Assembly (NCBI RefSeq): GCF_018131105.1
Contig: NZ_JAFCJI010000002.1
Location: 496,001 to 560,000, forward strand
Length of the DNA: 64,000 nucleotides
Direction: 5' to 3'
Source: Bradyrhizobium manausense
Lineage (GTDB): Bacteria; Pseudomonadota; Alphaproteobacteria; Rhizobiales; Xanthobacteraceae
The notes beneath the pieces were generated by a model, which was not told where the DNA came from, searched no databases, and was given only the letters and a program-made list of their open reading frames with translations. This document shows, in pieces, positions 34,635 through 43,167 of this stretch. The number at the start of each line of letters is the position of its first letter. The stretch's first letter is position 1. The position numbers and the translations under genes are program-made.

Positions 34635-35333
34635 ATGAACAAGATCGCCATCGCCTTCACCGCAGTCTTCCTCGCGTCGACCGCCGTCGCACATGCCGGC
34701 AATGCGATCTCGTTCCAGATCGACGGCCAGCGCGTCCGTATTGAAAGGCCGCGCAACTGCACCTCGCTTGATTGCCTCACCATCGCGACGCAGGACCTGT
34801 CGAACAAGCAAGCCAAGCCGGCCACAACGACGGCACCGCCCGCGCCGGCTCCGGTGCAGCAGCAGCCCGCGCAGCAGACACCCGCGCAGGTCACCGCTCC
34901 GGCGGCTCCGCCGGCCCCGCCTGCTCCGGTGGCCGTCGCCGCCGCGCCGACCGTCGACACGACCACGCAGCCTTCGCCCGTCGCGCCTCCCGCACCGGTC
35001 GCAGTTGCGCCCGCTCCGGCCCCGGTTGCCGCAGCCCCCGCACCTGCCGCGAGCACGCCGATCGGCGTGTGGGCCACTGAGGAGAACAAGGGCAATGTGC
35101 GCGTTGAACAGTGCGGCACCAATCTCTGCGGCTATGCCGACAAGACGAATGACAAGATCCTGATCAACATGAAGCCCGACGGCGCCAAGTGGAGCGGCCG
35201 CATCCACGATCCCAACTCCGGCCGCAACTACGACTCGACGATCGCGATGAAAGGCCCGAATTCCATGCGCGTGCAGGGCTGCGCCTTCGGCGGCCTGTTC
35301 TGCGGCGGCCAGACCTGGAAGCGCGTGAGCTGA
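34635..35333 (+). CDS. Exported DUF2147-like protein, shorter paralogue
   Basis: A 232-residue protein with a signal peptide ending at AVAHAG (about 22). It has the same plan as its divergent neighbour: ISFQIDGQRVRIERPRNC module, a Pro/Ala/Val-rich linker (about 60-140), and a DUF2147-like domain (PIGVWATEENKGNVRVEQCG, LCGYADKT, WSGRIHDPNSGRNYDSTIAM, WKRV). Six cysteines are shared with the paralogue, suggesting conserved disulfides. The two genes share a 196-bp divergent promoter region. Function unknown; DUF2147 proteins in other bacteria are envelope-associated. Confidence 0.88.
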   Translation: MNKIAIAFTAVFLASTAVAHAGNAISFQIDGQRVRIERPRNCTSLDCLTIATQDLSNKQAKPATTTAPPAPAPVQQQPAQQTPAQVTAPAAPPAPPAPVAVAAAPTVDTTTQPSPVAPPAPVAVAPAPAPVAAAPAPAASTPIGVWATEENKGNVRVEQCGTNLCGYADKTNDKILINMKPDGAKWSGRIHDPNSGRNYDSTIAMKGPNSMRVQGCAFGGLFCGGQTWKRVS

Positions 35334-35359
35334 CGCCACGCTGACACCGACACAATCTT

Positions 35360-35445
35360 CGTCATGCCCGGGCCTGTCCCGGGCATCCACGTTCTTCATA
35401 CTGCGCGTCAAGACGTGGATGGCCGGGTCAAGCCCGGCCATGACG
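35360..35445. repeat. Palindromic intergenic repeat, family C (copy 1)
   Basis: CGTCATGCCCGGG and TCCCGGGCATCCACG at the left, mirrored by CGTGGATGGCCGGG and CCCGGCCATGACG at the right. A related copy is at 40351-40475. It lies just upstream of the FecR-domain gene. Confidence 0.85.
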
Positions 35446-35570
35446 CTATGGAAATACTTAGCCCACGAGAACGTTCACGGTCCCAGCCTCACGGACGTTC
35501 ATCCGCCATTCAGCAATCTCCGGCTGATATCGGCCGATCTCGCCCTCGTGTTCTCACCGGGACCTCATTC

Positions 35571-37004
35571 GTGGCTTTGACGGTGGCTTGGCGCCGCATC
35601 GTGTTTGCTTTGCCGCTGCTGGCGCTGCCGCTGGCCGGCGCGGACAACGCGCGCGCATCCGACACGATCGAGCTCGCGCAGGCGCAGCCGCAAGCCCAGC
35701 CGTCCCCGGCGCCTTCCCCCGCGCCATCGGCAACGCCTGCACCGGCCGCAGATGCACAGTCCGCCGCCGTGGAGCCGATCGGCAACGTCGCGACCGTGAC
35801 GGGAATCGCGACCGTGATCCGCGACAAGAATTCCTATCCGCTGAAGGTCCGCGACGACATCTATCTCAACGACGTCGTGCAGACCTCCTCGAACTCCTCG
35901 CTCGGCATCACCTTCAACGACGCCACCACGTTCAACCTCTCCGCCAGCGCCAAGATCACCATCGACACCTACGTCTATGAGGACGGCGGCAAACAGAACT
36001 CGGCGATCTTCGACATCGGCAAGGGCACGGTCGCCTTCGTTGCAGCGGCGGTGGCGAAGACCGGCGACATGAAGATCGCAACACCGACCGCCACGCTGGG
36101 CATCCGCGGCACCACCGGCGTCGTCGACGTGCCCGAGGGCGCGACGGCGGGCAACGCCAGCAACGTCAACATCAAGCTTTATCCCGACGCCGACGGCCGG
36201 GTCGGCCATATCGACGTCAACGACCGCGCCAGCGGCACGCGGCTTGGCGCGTTGACGCAGGGATCGAGCGGCTTTGCGATCCGGCCGGGCGCGGCCGGCC
36301 CGGGCGGCATGCGCTTCGCCGCAGTGCCGATCACGATCCCGCCACAGCAGATCGCGCGCGACCGCGGTTTCGTCAGCCAGGTGCATGCGGCGCAGACCAC
36401 CGGCCGCCAGATCGTCACCGAGCAGCGCGACTTCCGCCGCGCCAATCCGGCCGCAATCAGCCGCATTCCGCGTCCGGCGCAACCGCCGCAGCAACAGCAA
36501 TTGCGTCCGAACCCGGCGCCGAGCCAGCAGCAACCGCAGCGGCCGAATGGTCAGCCCGGTCAGAATAATCGTCCGGGTCAGCAGCAGCCGGGCGCTCCAA
36601 ACCGTCAGGGCATGCAGCAGCCGCAGCGCCAGGGACAAGGCGCGCAGCCGGGCACGCCACGTGCTGGGCAGAAACAGCAGCCACCGGGTCAGCAGCAGGA
36701 TACGGGAAAGCCGGCCGCCCAGCCGCGCACTGGACAGGGTACGCAACCCGGCGCACCGCAGACGCGACCGCAGCGCGCCGGTCAGACTCCGCAACAACCT
36801 GGAGCCGTCGCGCCTCAGCCCGGCCCGACGCCGCAGCCGCAAACGCCGCGCACCGGATTGCAGCCCGGCGCACAGCCGGCCGTCCCGCCGCAACAAGGCG
36901 CCGCGCCGCGCCAGCCCGGCTTCCAGCAGCGCCTGCCCGGCGCGCAACGTCCCGCCACCCCGGGCAAACCCGCGCCTGCTCCAAAGGAGAAGAAGAGGCG
37001 ATAG
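35571..37004 (+). CDS. FecR-domain exported protein with Pro/Gln-rich tail
   Basis: A 477-residue protein from the GTG at 35571, which opens a good signal peptide (RRIVFALPLLALPLAGADNARAS). A FecR domain (about 65-175: NVATVTGIATVIRDKNSYPL, FNDATTFNLSASAKI, GTVAFVAAAV, TPTATLGIRGTTGVV) is followed by a 150-residue Pro/Gln/Gly-rich disordered tail. In this setting FecR domains bind surface or envelope polymers rather than regulating iron uptake. An ATG at 35448 is in frame but its extra 41 residues look non-coding. The frame upstream of 35448 is inside the palindromic repeat. Confidence 0.85.
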   Translation: MALTVAWRRIVFALPLLALPLAGADNARASDTIELAQAQPQAQPSPAPSPAPSATPAPAADAQSAAVEPIGNVATVTGIATVIRDKNSYPLKVRDDIYLNDVVQTSSNSSLGITFNDATTFNLSASAKITIDTYVYEDGGKQNSAIFDIGKGTVAFVAAAVAKTGDMKIATPTATLGIRGTTGVVDVPEGATAGNASNVNIKLYPDADGRVGHIDVNDRASGTRLGALTQGSSGFAIRPGAAGPGGMRFAAVPITIPPQQIARDRGFVSQVHAAQTTGRQIVTEQRDFRRANPAAISRIPRPAQPPQQQQLRPNPAPSQQQPQRPNGQPGQNNRPGQQQPGAPNRQGMQQPQRQGQGAQPGTPRAGQKQQPPGQQQDTGKPAAQPRTGQGTQPGAPQTRPQRAGQTPQQPGAVAPQPGPTPQPQTPRTGLQPGAQPAVPPQQGAAPRQPGFQQRLPGAQRPATPGKPAPAPKEKKRR

Positions 37005-37027
37005 GGGGAAGGCGCCAATGCCACTCC

Positions 37028-37109
37028 GTCATTGCGAGGAGCCCTTGCGACGAAGCAATCCAGAGTCCCTCCGCAGAAAAATTCTGGATTGCTGCTCGCA
37101 AAGACGACG
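37028..37109. repeat. Palindromic intergenic repeat, family A (copy 3)
   Basis: GTCATTGCGAGGAG and CGAAGCAATCCAGAG at the left, ATTCTGGATTGCTGCTCGCAA at the right with several mismatches and a shortened right arm. It separates the convergent FecR and Nudix genes. Confidence 0.8.
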
Positions 37110-37132
37110 CGGAAAGAGGCGAACGAAAAAAA

Positions 37133-37702
37133 TCACGCCTCGCCGCGCAGCCAGGCTCTCACCTTTTGCAACAGGCCATGCCGTAGTTCATCGACGGATG
37201 CAGCCTCCGCCGGTGTCAGCGTCTGCAAGACGGCGTCGACATCGTCCACCGCCAGCGACGGCGTCGGCTCGGGCGCGGTTGACGGTGCAAGCCCCGCCGC
37301 GGCGATCGCGATCGGACCGACCTGGGTGAGGAAGGCGCGCTCATATTCGCGTGACAGCCGCGCGAGCGCCTCGTCCAGCGTCAGCCAGTCGACCGCCTTG
37401 ATGTCATTCATCAGCTTGCGGACGGGACCGCCCTCGGCCCCCATTCGCCAGAAATGCACGACTTTCGAGCGCCCTCCCGACTGATACACGAGCGTGCCCA
37501 GAAATTCGTGGATGGCGACGTCGTGGCCGGTCTCCTCCAGCACCTCGCGATGCGCAGCCTCCTTTGGCGTTTCGCCATCGTCGAGCTTGCCTTTTGGCAG
37601 GACCCACTCATTGCGCTTGCGCTGGCGGACAACGGCAATCAGCGGCGTATCGCCACGCCGCAGCACAATGCCACCTGCCGCCATCACCGACGCCCGCGCC
37701 AT
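37133..37702 (-). CDS. Nudix hydrolase
   Basis: A 189-residue Nudix enzyme. The Nudix box GKLDDGETPKEAAHREVLEETG (split here as GKLDDGETPKEAAH and REVLEETG) is intact, including the REVLEE catalytic core. The N-terminus AAGGIVLRRGDTPLIAVVRQ is typical of diadenosine-polyphosphate or inositol-polyphosphate hydrolases. The C-terminal 60 residues are an Ala-rich extension not needed for the fold. ATG 37702 is used; GTG and TTG lie just upstream. Confidence 0.9.
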   Translation of the reverse strand: MARASVMAAGGIVLRRGDTPLIAVVRQRKRNEWVLPKGKLDDGETPKEAAHREVLEETGHDVAIHEFLGTLVYQSGGRSKVVHFWRMGAEGGPVRKLMNDIKAVDWLTLDEALARLSREYERAFLTQVGPIAIAAAGLAPSTAPEPTPSLAVDDVDAVLQTLTPAEAASVDELRHGLLQKVRAWLRGEA

Positions 37703-37768
37703 CACCAAATCCGTCGTCGTAGAACTGTCCCGCCGACCATATAGGCGGCGGGAACGGCGGATTGAAGG

Positions 37769-38632
37769 CTAGTTTCGCTTCAAGAGCGCCTGCCCCGCGC
37801 GAATGCGCGTCCCCTCGCCGATCCCGTCGCAGAACGAAAAGTCGCCCGGCGCCAGGACGATGATGGTCGAGCCATGTTCGAACCACCCGAGCTCCTCGCC
37901 CTTGGTCACGTCGACGTCGCAGGGGAAATTGACGGGACCTCTGGTCTGCGCGTTCAGCACCATGTCGAGGAAGTGCAAGCGGATGCTGGCGACCAGGATC
38001 GCCGCCACCGGCACAAGTGTCACCACCTCGCCGGTCGACAAATGCGTGCGGATCACCGCCCGCTCGTTCTTGCAGAACAGCCGCTCGACCCGCTTCAGCG
38101 CGATCGGATTGACGTTCCAGACGTCGCCATGGATCAGCGTGACGCGCTCGATATGCGCATCATAGGGCGCGTGGAAGCGGTGATACATGCTCGATGTCAG
38201 CCGCAGCGTGACGAAGCTTCCGTTGCGGTGCTGCTCGACCAGCGCGGGGTCGCCAAGCAAATCGAGCAGCGAATAGGGCGCGCCCTTGACCTGGAACAGC
38301 TCGGTATCGGCGATCCGGCCGTGGGCGCCGACGATGCCATCAGAGGGGCTGGCAACCACCGATGGATCCGGATCAAACGGACGCAGGCCCGGCTTCAGCT
38401 CGCGCGTAAAGCAGTCGTGCAAGCTTGTGAAATGGGACTTGCGCGCCTCCGACAGGTCGAGGTCGGAGAACAGCTTCCAGAGCGCGATCGAGAAGTCTCG
38501 CACCACCGGATTCCTGATCTTGGAGAACCAGCCCATGAAGCGGGTCAGCGCCGCGCGGGGGATGCGATTGGTCAACAGGAAGTTGAGATCTTCCTGCTGG
38601 GTGAAAGAGGCGATGAGGGCTTTGACTGTCAT
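37769..38632 (-). CDS. psd: Phosphatidylserine decarboxylase
   Basis: A 287-residue proenzyme that decarboxylates phosphatidylserine to phosphatidylethanolamine. Ser255 in FEHGSTIIVL is the self-cleavage site (GST motif) that yields the pyruvoyl group. Asp98 in SPSDG and the His pair in MYHRFHAP (150-156) complete the catalytic set. It is of the longer type, similar to the enterobacterial enzyme in length, whereas rhizobial housekeeping Psd is usually about 230 residues, so a second Psd elsewhere is likely. It is divergent from the aminotransferase gene with only 35 bp between start codons. Confidence 0.93.
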   Translation of the reverse strand: MTVKALIASFTQQEDLNFLLTNRIPRAALTRFMGWFSKIRNPVVRDFSIALWKLFSDLDLSEARKSHFTSLHDCFTRELKPGLRPFDPDPSVVASPSDGIVGAHGRIADTELFQVKGAPYSLLDLLGDPALVEQHRNGSFVTLRLTSSMYHRFHAPYDAHIERVTLIHGDVWNVNPIALKRVERLFCKNERAVIRTHLSTGEVVTLVPVAAILVASIRLHFLDMVLNAQTRGPVNFPCDVDVTKGEELGWFEHGSTIIVLAPGDFSFCDGIGEGTRIRAGQALLKRN

Positions 38633-38667
38633 GAATCTGTCAGCTCACAGTATTAGCGCTTGTTGTC

Positions 38668-40332
38668 ATGGAAACGACACTCCCGATTCTCTCGATGTCC
38701 GTGGCCGCCGCAGCATCTGCTGCCGCCGTCCTTCCGAAGATCAAGGCGCGGGTCGAACTGTCCCGCGCCAAACACCGTTCGCTCGCCGGGCACTCCAAGA
38801 TGTCGCGCCGGGTGGCCAAGCTGCTGCCGTTCTACGAGTTCGAAGGTGACAAATATTTCGGCTGCGACGGCGCGCCTGACAACGTGGTGAAGCAGCGCAA
38901 GGACGCCTTCTTCCGTCTCGCTAGCATCTACGCCGATCGTTACCCCCGGGGACGCGCGATGACGAAGGAGGCGGCGGAGACGATCTCCGACCTCAACTTC
39001 ACCGAAAGCTACCGCGTGCCGTTCCAGTTCTCGCGCCTCGTCCGCGAGCATCTGGGCACCTCGACCTTCATGGAGTCGTCCAGCGGCGTCACCGTCACCG
39101 ATGTCGACGGCAACACCTCCTACGACCTCACGGGATCCTACGGCGTCAATATCTTCGGCAACGACTTCTACAAGAAGTGCATCGAGGGCTCCGAGAAGCG
39201 CGCGCATGCGCTCGGCCCCGTGCTCGGCCCGTACCACCCCGTCATCCTCGAGAACGTGCAGCGGCTCTGCCAGATCTCCGGCCTCGACGAGGTCTCGTTC
39301 CACATGTCCGGCACCGAAGCCGTGATGCAGGCGGTGCGGCTCGCGCGTTACCATACCAGGCGCACGCATCTCGTACGCTTCGCGGGCGCCTATCACGGCT
39401 GGTGGGGCGACGTGCAGCCCGGCGTCGGCAATCCCATCGCCGCGCACGAGACCTACACCCTCTCCGAAATGTCCGAGAAGACGCTGCACGTGCTGCGCAC
39501 GCGCAAGGACATCGCCTGCGTGCTGGTCAATCCGCTGCAGGGCCTGCATCCGAACGGCAACGCGCCTGGCGATTCCTCGCTGGTGGACTCGTCCCGCGGC
39601 GGTAACTTTGACCGCGCGGCGTACACCGAGTGGCTGAAGAAGCTGCGCGAGGTCTGCACCGAGCGCGGCATTGTCTTGATCTTCGACGAAGTCTTCGTCG
39701 GCTTCCGCCTCGCCGCCGGCGGCGCCCAGGAATATTTCGGCGTCAGGGCCGACATGGTGACGTACGGCAAGAGCCTCGCCGGCGGCCTGCCGGTTGGCGC
39801 GGTCTGCGGCAAGAAGGACCTGATGCGGCGCTTCCGCGACGACCGTCCCGCCGACATCTGCTTCGCCCGCGGCACCTTCAATTCGCATCCCTATGTCATG
39901 ACGGCAATGGACGAGTTTCTGAGCCGGCTCGCCAGCCCGAACTTCCGCGCCATCTATGACGGGCTGGACGCGACCTGGAACGGCCGCGTCCAAAAGCTCA
40001 ACGAGAGGATGACCGACGCAAAACTGCCGGTGCAGTTCGCCAACTTCTCGTCGATCTGGACGGTGAAATACACCACACCGTCCCGCTACAACTGGATGCT
40101 GCAATACTACCTGCGCGCCGAAGGCCTGTCGCTGAGCTGGGTCGGCACCGGCCGGCTGATCTTCAGCCTCAACTACACTGACGCCGACTTCGCGGAGGTC
40201 GCCGACCGCTTCGTCCGCGCCGCCGAGAAGATGAAGGCCGATGGCTTCTGGTGGCACGACGGCGTGCTCACCAACAAGAACATCAAGCGTCAGATCTTGA
40301 AAGAGATGCTGGCCAAGCGCTTTGGACGCTGA
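38668..40332 (+). CDS. Class III aminotransferase (glutamate-1-semialdehyde aminomutase-like) with N-terminal extension
   Basis: A 554-residue PLP enzyme. The class III fold covers about 130-520: SGTEAVMQAVRLAR (214-227), GAYHGWWGD (240-248), LIFDEVFVGFR (337-347) with the PLP-interacting Asp340, and TYGKSLAGGLPVGAV with the Schiff-base Lys368. The first 120 residues are an extra domain with an Ala-rich hydrophobic start, absent from true HemL, so it is not the tetrapyrrole enzyme. Its location among lipid genes suggests an amino-lipid or amino-alcohol substrate; this is inference only. A repeat element follows the gene. Confidence 0.88.
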   Translation: METTLPILSMSVAAAASAAAVLPKIKARVELSRAKHRSLAGHSKMSRRVAKLLPFYEFEGDKYFGCDGAPDNVVKQRKDAFFRLASIYADRYPRGRAMTKEAAETISDLNFTESYRVPFQFSRLVREHLGTSTFMESSSGVTVTDVDGNTSYDLTGSYGVNIFGNDFYKKCIEGSEKRAHALGPVLGPYHPVILENVQRLCQISGLDEVSFHMSGTEAVMQAVRLARYHTRRTHLVRFAGAYHGWWGDVQPGVGNPIAAHETYTLSEMSEKTLHVLRTRKDIACVLVNPLQGLHPNGNAPGDSSLVDSSRGGNFDRAAYTEWLKKLREVCTERGIVLIFDEVFVGFRLAAGGAQEYFGVRADMVTYGKSLAGGLPVGAVCGKKDLMRRFRDDRPADICFARGTFNSHPYVMTAMDEFLSRLASPNFRAIYDGLDATWNGRVQKLNERMTDAKLPVQFANFSSIWTVKYTTPSRYNWMLQYYLRAEGLSLSWVGTGRLIFSLNYTDADFAEVADRFVRAAEKMKADGFWWHDGVLTNKNIKRQILKEMLAKRFGR

Positions 40333-40350
40333 GGCTACAAAATCGGACGC

Positions 40351-40475
40351 CGTCATGGCCGGGCACAGCCGTCCGAAGGACGGCGTCGCTTCCGCTCGCC
40401 CGTGCCCGGCCATCCACGCGTTTCCGCGCGACAGCTCCAACACGTGGATGCCCGGGACAAGCCCGGGCATGACGT
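40351..40475. repeat. Palindromic intergenic repeat, family C (copy 2)
   Basis: CGTCATGGCCGGGCAC and GTGCCCGGCCATCCACGCG at the left, then CACGTGGATGCCCGGG and CCCGGGCATGACG. It is longer than copy 1 because of an internal GACGGCGTC-type hairpin. It separates the convergent aminotransferase and DUF962-like genes. Confidence 0.85.
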
Positions 40476-40514
40476 AACGATCAGACATCGGAGTATTGGA
40501 TCTGCGCGGCGCGC

Positions 40515-41174
40515 TCAGGCGTGCTGCTCTTCGAGCGCGGGATCACCGATCAGGCCCAGCGTGTGCTCGGGGTTGAGGTGCAGGCCGGGATCCATCAGTT
40601 CGCCGCGTATCAGGGCGAGCGGAGCGCTGCGATAGAGCATCAGATCGTGGAAGGGGTCAGTCAGGATCTTGGTCATCCAGACGAGGCCGGTCTCGACGTC
40701 GCGGATGAAGAACAGGTGCACGGTGCGGAACAGCAGACCGCCGCCACCGATCACCAGCCAGATCTTGGCCACCTGCCGCATGAAGTCGGCAGCACTTGCC
40801 CAGGGCGTGAACAGGCCGAACAGCGTGGGATCGACCACCAGCACCAGCGGCGACAGCGCCCAGATCGCCATCAGCACCACCTTGCGCTGAAGGTTGTAGC
40901 CGACCTTGATCTCTTCCTTGTGCTCGTGCGTCGCCTGGTTGATGTGGTCGTAATCATGCGGCTCGAAGAAGAAGTGACCGGCCTGGCGCGAGGTCATCGA
41001 GACCAGCCAGCCGACCAGCGCCGAGATCATGGGATCGACGAACAGCCAGAGATAGGCAAAGAGGAAGCTCGCCGCGCTGACGAAATGCAGGCTCTGATTG
41101 ATGCGGCTGTGGTGATAGTAGCGATGGTCGTCCCAGCGCTGGATCCGCAGCTGTTCGAGGTAATTCTTGATCAT
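40515..41174 (-). CDS. Polytopic membrane protein with DUF962/Mpo1-like histidine motifs
   Basis: A 219-residue protein with about four transmembrane segments. YYHHSRINQSLHFVSAASF (18-36) and SRQAGHFFFEPHDYDH (66-81) recall the N-x3-H and Q-x2-GH-x2-FE motifs of the DUF962/Mpo1 family, fungal members of which oxidise 2-hydroxy fatty acids with iron. The C-terminal half does not match that family obviously. A fatty-acid-hydroxylase-like annotation is another possibility. ATG 41174 has a GGGGGAGA ribosome site. It is the last gene after the glycosyltransferase and methyltransferase, with a 155-bp gap. Confidence 0.68.
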   Translation of the reverse strand: MIKNYLEQLRIQRWDDHRYYHHSRINQSLHFVSAASFLFAYLWLFVDPMISALVGWLVSMTSRQAGHFFFEPHDYDHINQATHEHKEEIKVGYNLQRKVVLMAIWALSPLVLVVDPTLFGLFTPWASAADFMRQVAKIWLVIGGGGLLFRTVHLFFIRDVETGLVWMTKILTDPFHDLMLYRSAPLALIRGELMDPGLHLNPEHTLGLIGDPALEEQHA

Positions 41175-41229
41175 GCTCTCCCCCAAATTGCTTTCGGGTT
41201 CTGGATTTACAGGGATTCGATGTACGCGA

Positions 41230-41256
41230 TGTGACATCATCATTTTGTCATGTGAC
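41230..41256. promoter_or_regulatory. TGTGAC direct repeat upstream of the DUF962-like gene
   Basis: TGTGAC occurs at 41230-41235 and 41251-41256, 21 bp apart, 56-82 bp upstream of the ATG at 41174. The same hexamer occurs in a palindrome upstream of the glycosyltransferase gene (43168-43179). No regulator is identified. Confidence 0.4.
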
Positions 41257-41329
41257 GATGCGCAGCGACGCGGTGACGCACGCGAACATTTGGGCGGCGG
41301 AACGAACCGTCGCTCACGCAGTGCCTTGC

Positions 41330-42019
41330 TCAGGCTGCCTTGGCGATGTCGACCTTGCGGAAGCGCACCAGCGAGAAATGGCCGAGCGGCGGAATCAGGC
41401 GGCGCTCGGCGAGCTCGATACCCTTGGCACCAGAGAGCCACTTCGCATAGCGCGACCAGGCGAACTCCGCGGTGCGGAAGCCGAGTGGACGCACCACCGG
41501 CTGGAGCTTCTGCTCGATGAAACGGCGCATGCCGGTGTCGGCGCTGACGCGGGTGAGAATGATCAGCTCGCCGCCCGGACGCAGCACACGGGCGAATTCG
41601 TCGAGCGCGGTCTCCGGATTCGGCACGGCGGTGACGACATACTGCGCCATCACGACGTCGAAGGAATTGTCCGGGAATTCGAGCTTCTCGGCGTCCATCA
41701 CCGCGAGGCCCTCGATGTTCTTCAGATTGCCCTCGCTGACGCGGCGGCGCGCCTTGTCGAGCATCGCTTCCGAAATGTCGGTGCCGAAGATGCGCAGGCT
41801 CGGGGCATAGAGCGGCAGCGAGATGCCGGTGCCGACGCCGACCTCGAGCACGCGACCGCCGATCTTGTTGGTGGCTGCGATCGCGGCCTGACGACCCTTG
41901 GCGAACACGCCGCCGAACACGAGATCGTAGACCGGCGCCCAGCGATCATAGGCCTGCTCGACCGTACCGCGGGTGAGGTCGAGCTGCTGGGCGCCGTCAA
42001 GGTTCATGATCTTAGCCAT
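41330..42019 (-). CDS. PmtA-like SAM-dependent methyltransferase
   Basis: A 229-residue class I methyltransferase. The SAM-binding motif I is VLEVGVGTGISLPLY (about 56-70), then GTDISEAMLDKAR and PDNSFDVVMAQYVVTAVPNP. The N-terminus VEQAYDRWAPVYDLVFGGVFAKGRQAA resembles the Rhodobacter-type phospholipid N-methyltransferase that converts phosphatidylethanolamine towards phosphatidylcholine. UbiE-like quinone methylation is the alternative, but the neighbouring lipid genes favour a phospholipid substrate. It is 32 bp downstream of the glycosyltransferase gene. Confidence 0.85.
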   Translation of the reverse strand: MAKIMNLDGAQQLDLTRGTVEQAYDRWAPVYDLVFGGVFAKGRQAAIAATNKIGGRVLEVGVGTGISLPLYAPSLRIFGTDISEAMLDKARRRVSEGNLKNIEGLAVMDAEKLEFPDNSFDVVMAQYVVTAVPNPETALDEFARVLRPGGELIILTRVSADTGMRRFIEQKLQPVVRPLGFRTAEFAWSRYAKWLSGAKGIELAERRLIPPLGHFSLVRFRKVDIAKAA

Positions 42020-42051
42020 CGATGAGGTTCTCGCTGTGGGTCAAATAGGAA

Positions 42052-43104
42052 TCAGCCGCGCACCGGCCGCCGCGCCATGACGGGCGAAGCGCGCAAGGCG
42101 CGGCTGGGCTGAAGTGAGGTGAGGTTTCCGACGAACTGACGCGCGCTGTTTTCCCAGGAACGCTCCAGCGCAAAGTTGCGACAGGTCTCGCGCGACATGG
42201 TGAGCGCGCGCAGGCACGCGGCACGCAGATCATTGTCGATCGCGCCGATCGGATGATCGGCGATGACGTCCTTCGGACCGGTCACCGGGAACGCCGCAAC
42301 CGGCGTGCCGCAGGCGAGCGCTTCCAACTGCACCACGCCGAACGTGTCTGTGAGACTCGGGAACACGAAGACGTCCGCAGCGGCGAGATGCGCGGTGAGA
42401 TCCGCGCCCTTCTTCTCGCCAAGGAAGACTGCATCAGGATATTTCTTCTCGAGCGTCGCCTTCTGCGGGCCGTCGCCGACGACGACCTTGGTGCCGGGCA
42501 AATCGAGCGCGAGGAACGCCTCGAGATTCTTCTCCACAGCGACACGGCCCATGGTCATGAAGATCGGACGCGGCAGATCGAGCTCGGCAGGACTATCGGG
42601 ATGGAACAGCTCGGTGTTGACACCGCGCCCCCAGAAGCCGAGCCGCTTGAAGCCGCGCGCCGAGAGCTCCTGCCGCAGCGACGGCGTCGCCACCATGGTC
42701 ATGGCGGCGGCATCGTGGAAGTGGCGCAGCACGGCATAGCCGACGGCATCGGGAATGCCGGTCCGTACCGAGACATATTCCGGAAAGCGCGTCGTGTAGG
42801 AGGTGGTGAAGGCGAGCCCGTTGCGGCGGCAATAGGCGCGCGCGGCCCAGCCGATCGGACCTTCGGTCGCGATGTGCAGCGCTTCGGGTGCGCACCTCTC
42901 GATCCGCCGCGCGATCTCCCTAGCCGAGGGCAGTGCGATGCGCAGGCCCGGATAGGTCGGCAGTGGCCAGGACCTGAAGCCGTCAGGCGTCAGGAAGTCG
43001 ATCTCGACATCGAGGGCCTTGGCGGCGGCTGCCAGCGAGGTCAGCGTCCGGACAACACCGTTGACCTGCGGATGCCAGGCGTCAGTCGCGATTAATACCC
43101 GCAT
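42052..43104 (-). CDS. GT4 family glycosyltransferase (diacylglycerol or lipid-linked type)
   Basis: A 350-residue retaining glycosyltransferase. The N-terminus VLIATDAWHPQVNGVVRTL is characteristic of SqdX/Agt-like enzymes that glycosylate diacylglycerol. The donor-binding half has MGRVAVEKNLEAFL, VVVGDGPQKATLEKKYPDAV and the EX7E-type FPSLTDTFGVVQLEALACG. The ATG at 43104 is chosen; the extra 15 codons upstream are weakly supported. It is the first gene of a methyltransferase-containing run, and such membrane-lipid glycosyltransferases in rhizobia often respond to phosphate limitation. Confidence 0.9.
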   Translation of the reverse strand: MRVLIATDAWHPQVNGVVRTLTSLAAAAKALDVEIDFLTPDGFRSWPLPTYPGLRIALPSAREIARRIERCAPEALHIATEGPIGWAARAYCRRNGLAFTTSYTTRFPEYVSVRTGIPDAVGYAVLRHFHDAAAMTMVATPSLRQELSARGFKRLGFWGRGVNTELFHPDSPAELDLPRPIFMTMGRVAVEKNLEAFLALDLPGTKVVVGDGPQKATLEKKYPDAVFLGEKKGADLTAHLAAADVFVFPSLTDTFGVVQLEALACGTPVAAFPVTGPKDVIADHPIGAIDNDLRAACLRALTMSRETCRNFALERSWENSARQFVGNLTSLQPSRALRASPVMARRPVRG

Positions 43105-43167
43105 GGGGAAATCCCGAGAGTTTGATGATTCTCGGCTAACGACCATCAACCACGGATATTTCAGGCG

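Noticed and set aside
36480..36960. Repetitive DNA in the FecR-domain gene that could be a tandem repeat array
   Set aside because: It encodes a continuous Pro/Gln/Gly-rich tail with irregular units, so low-complexity coding sequence explains it.
38653..40488. A 611-codon minus-strand frame opposite the aminotransferase gene
   Set aside because: Antisense artefact; the plus-strand enzyme has its PLP lysine and Asp motifs.
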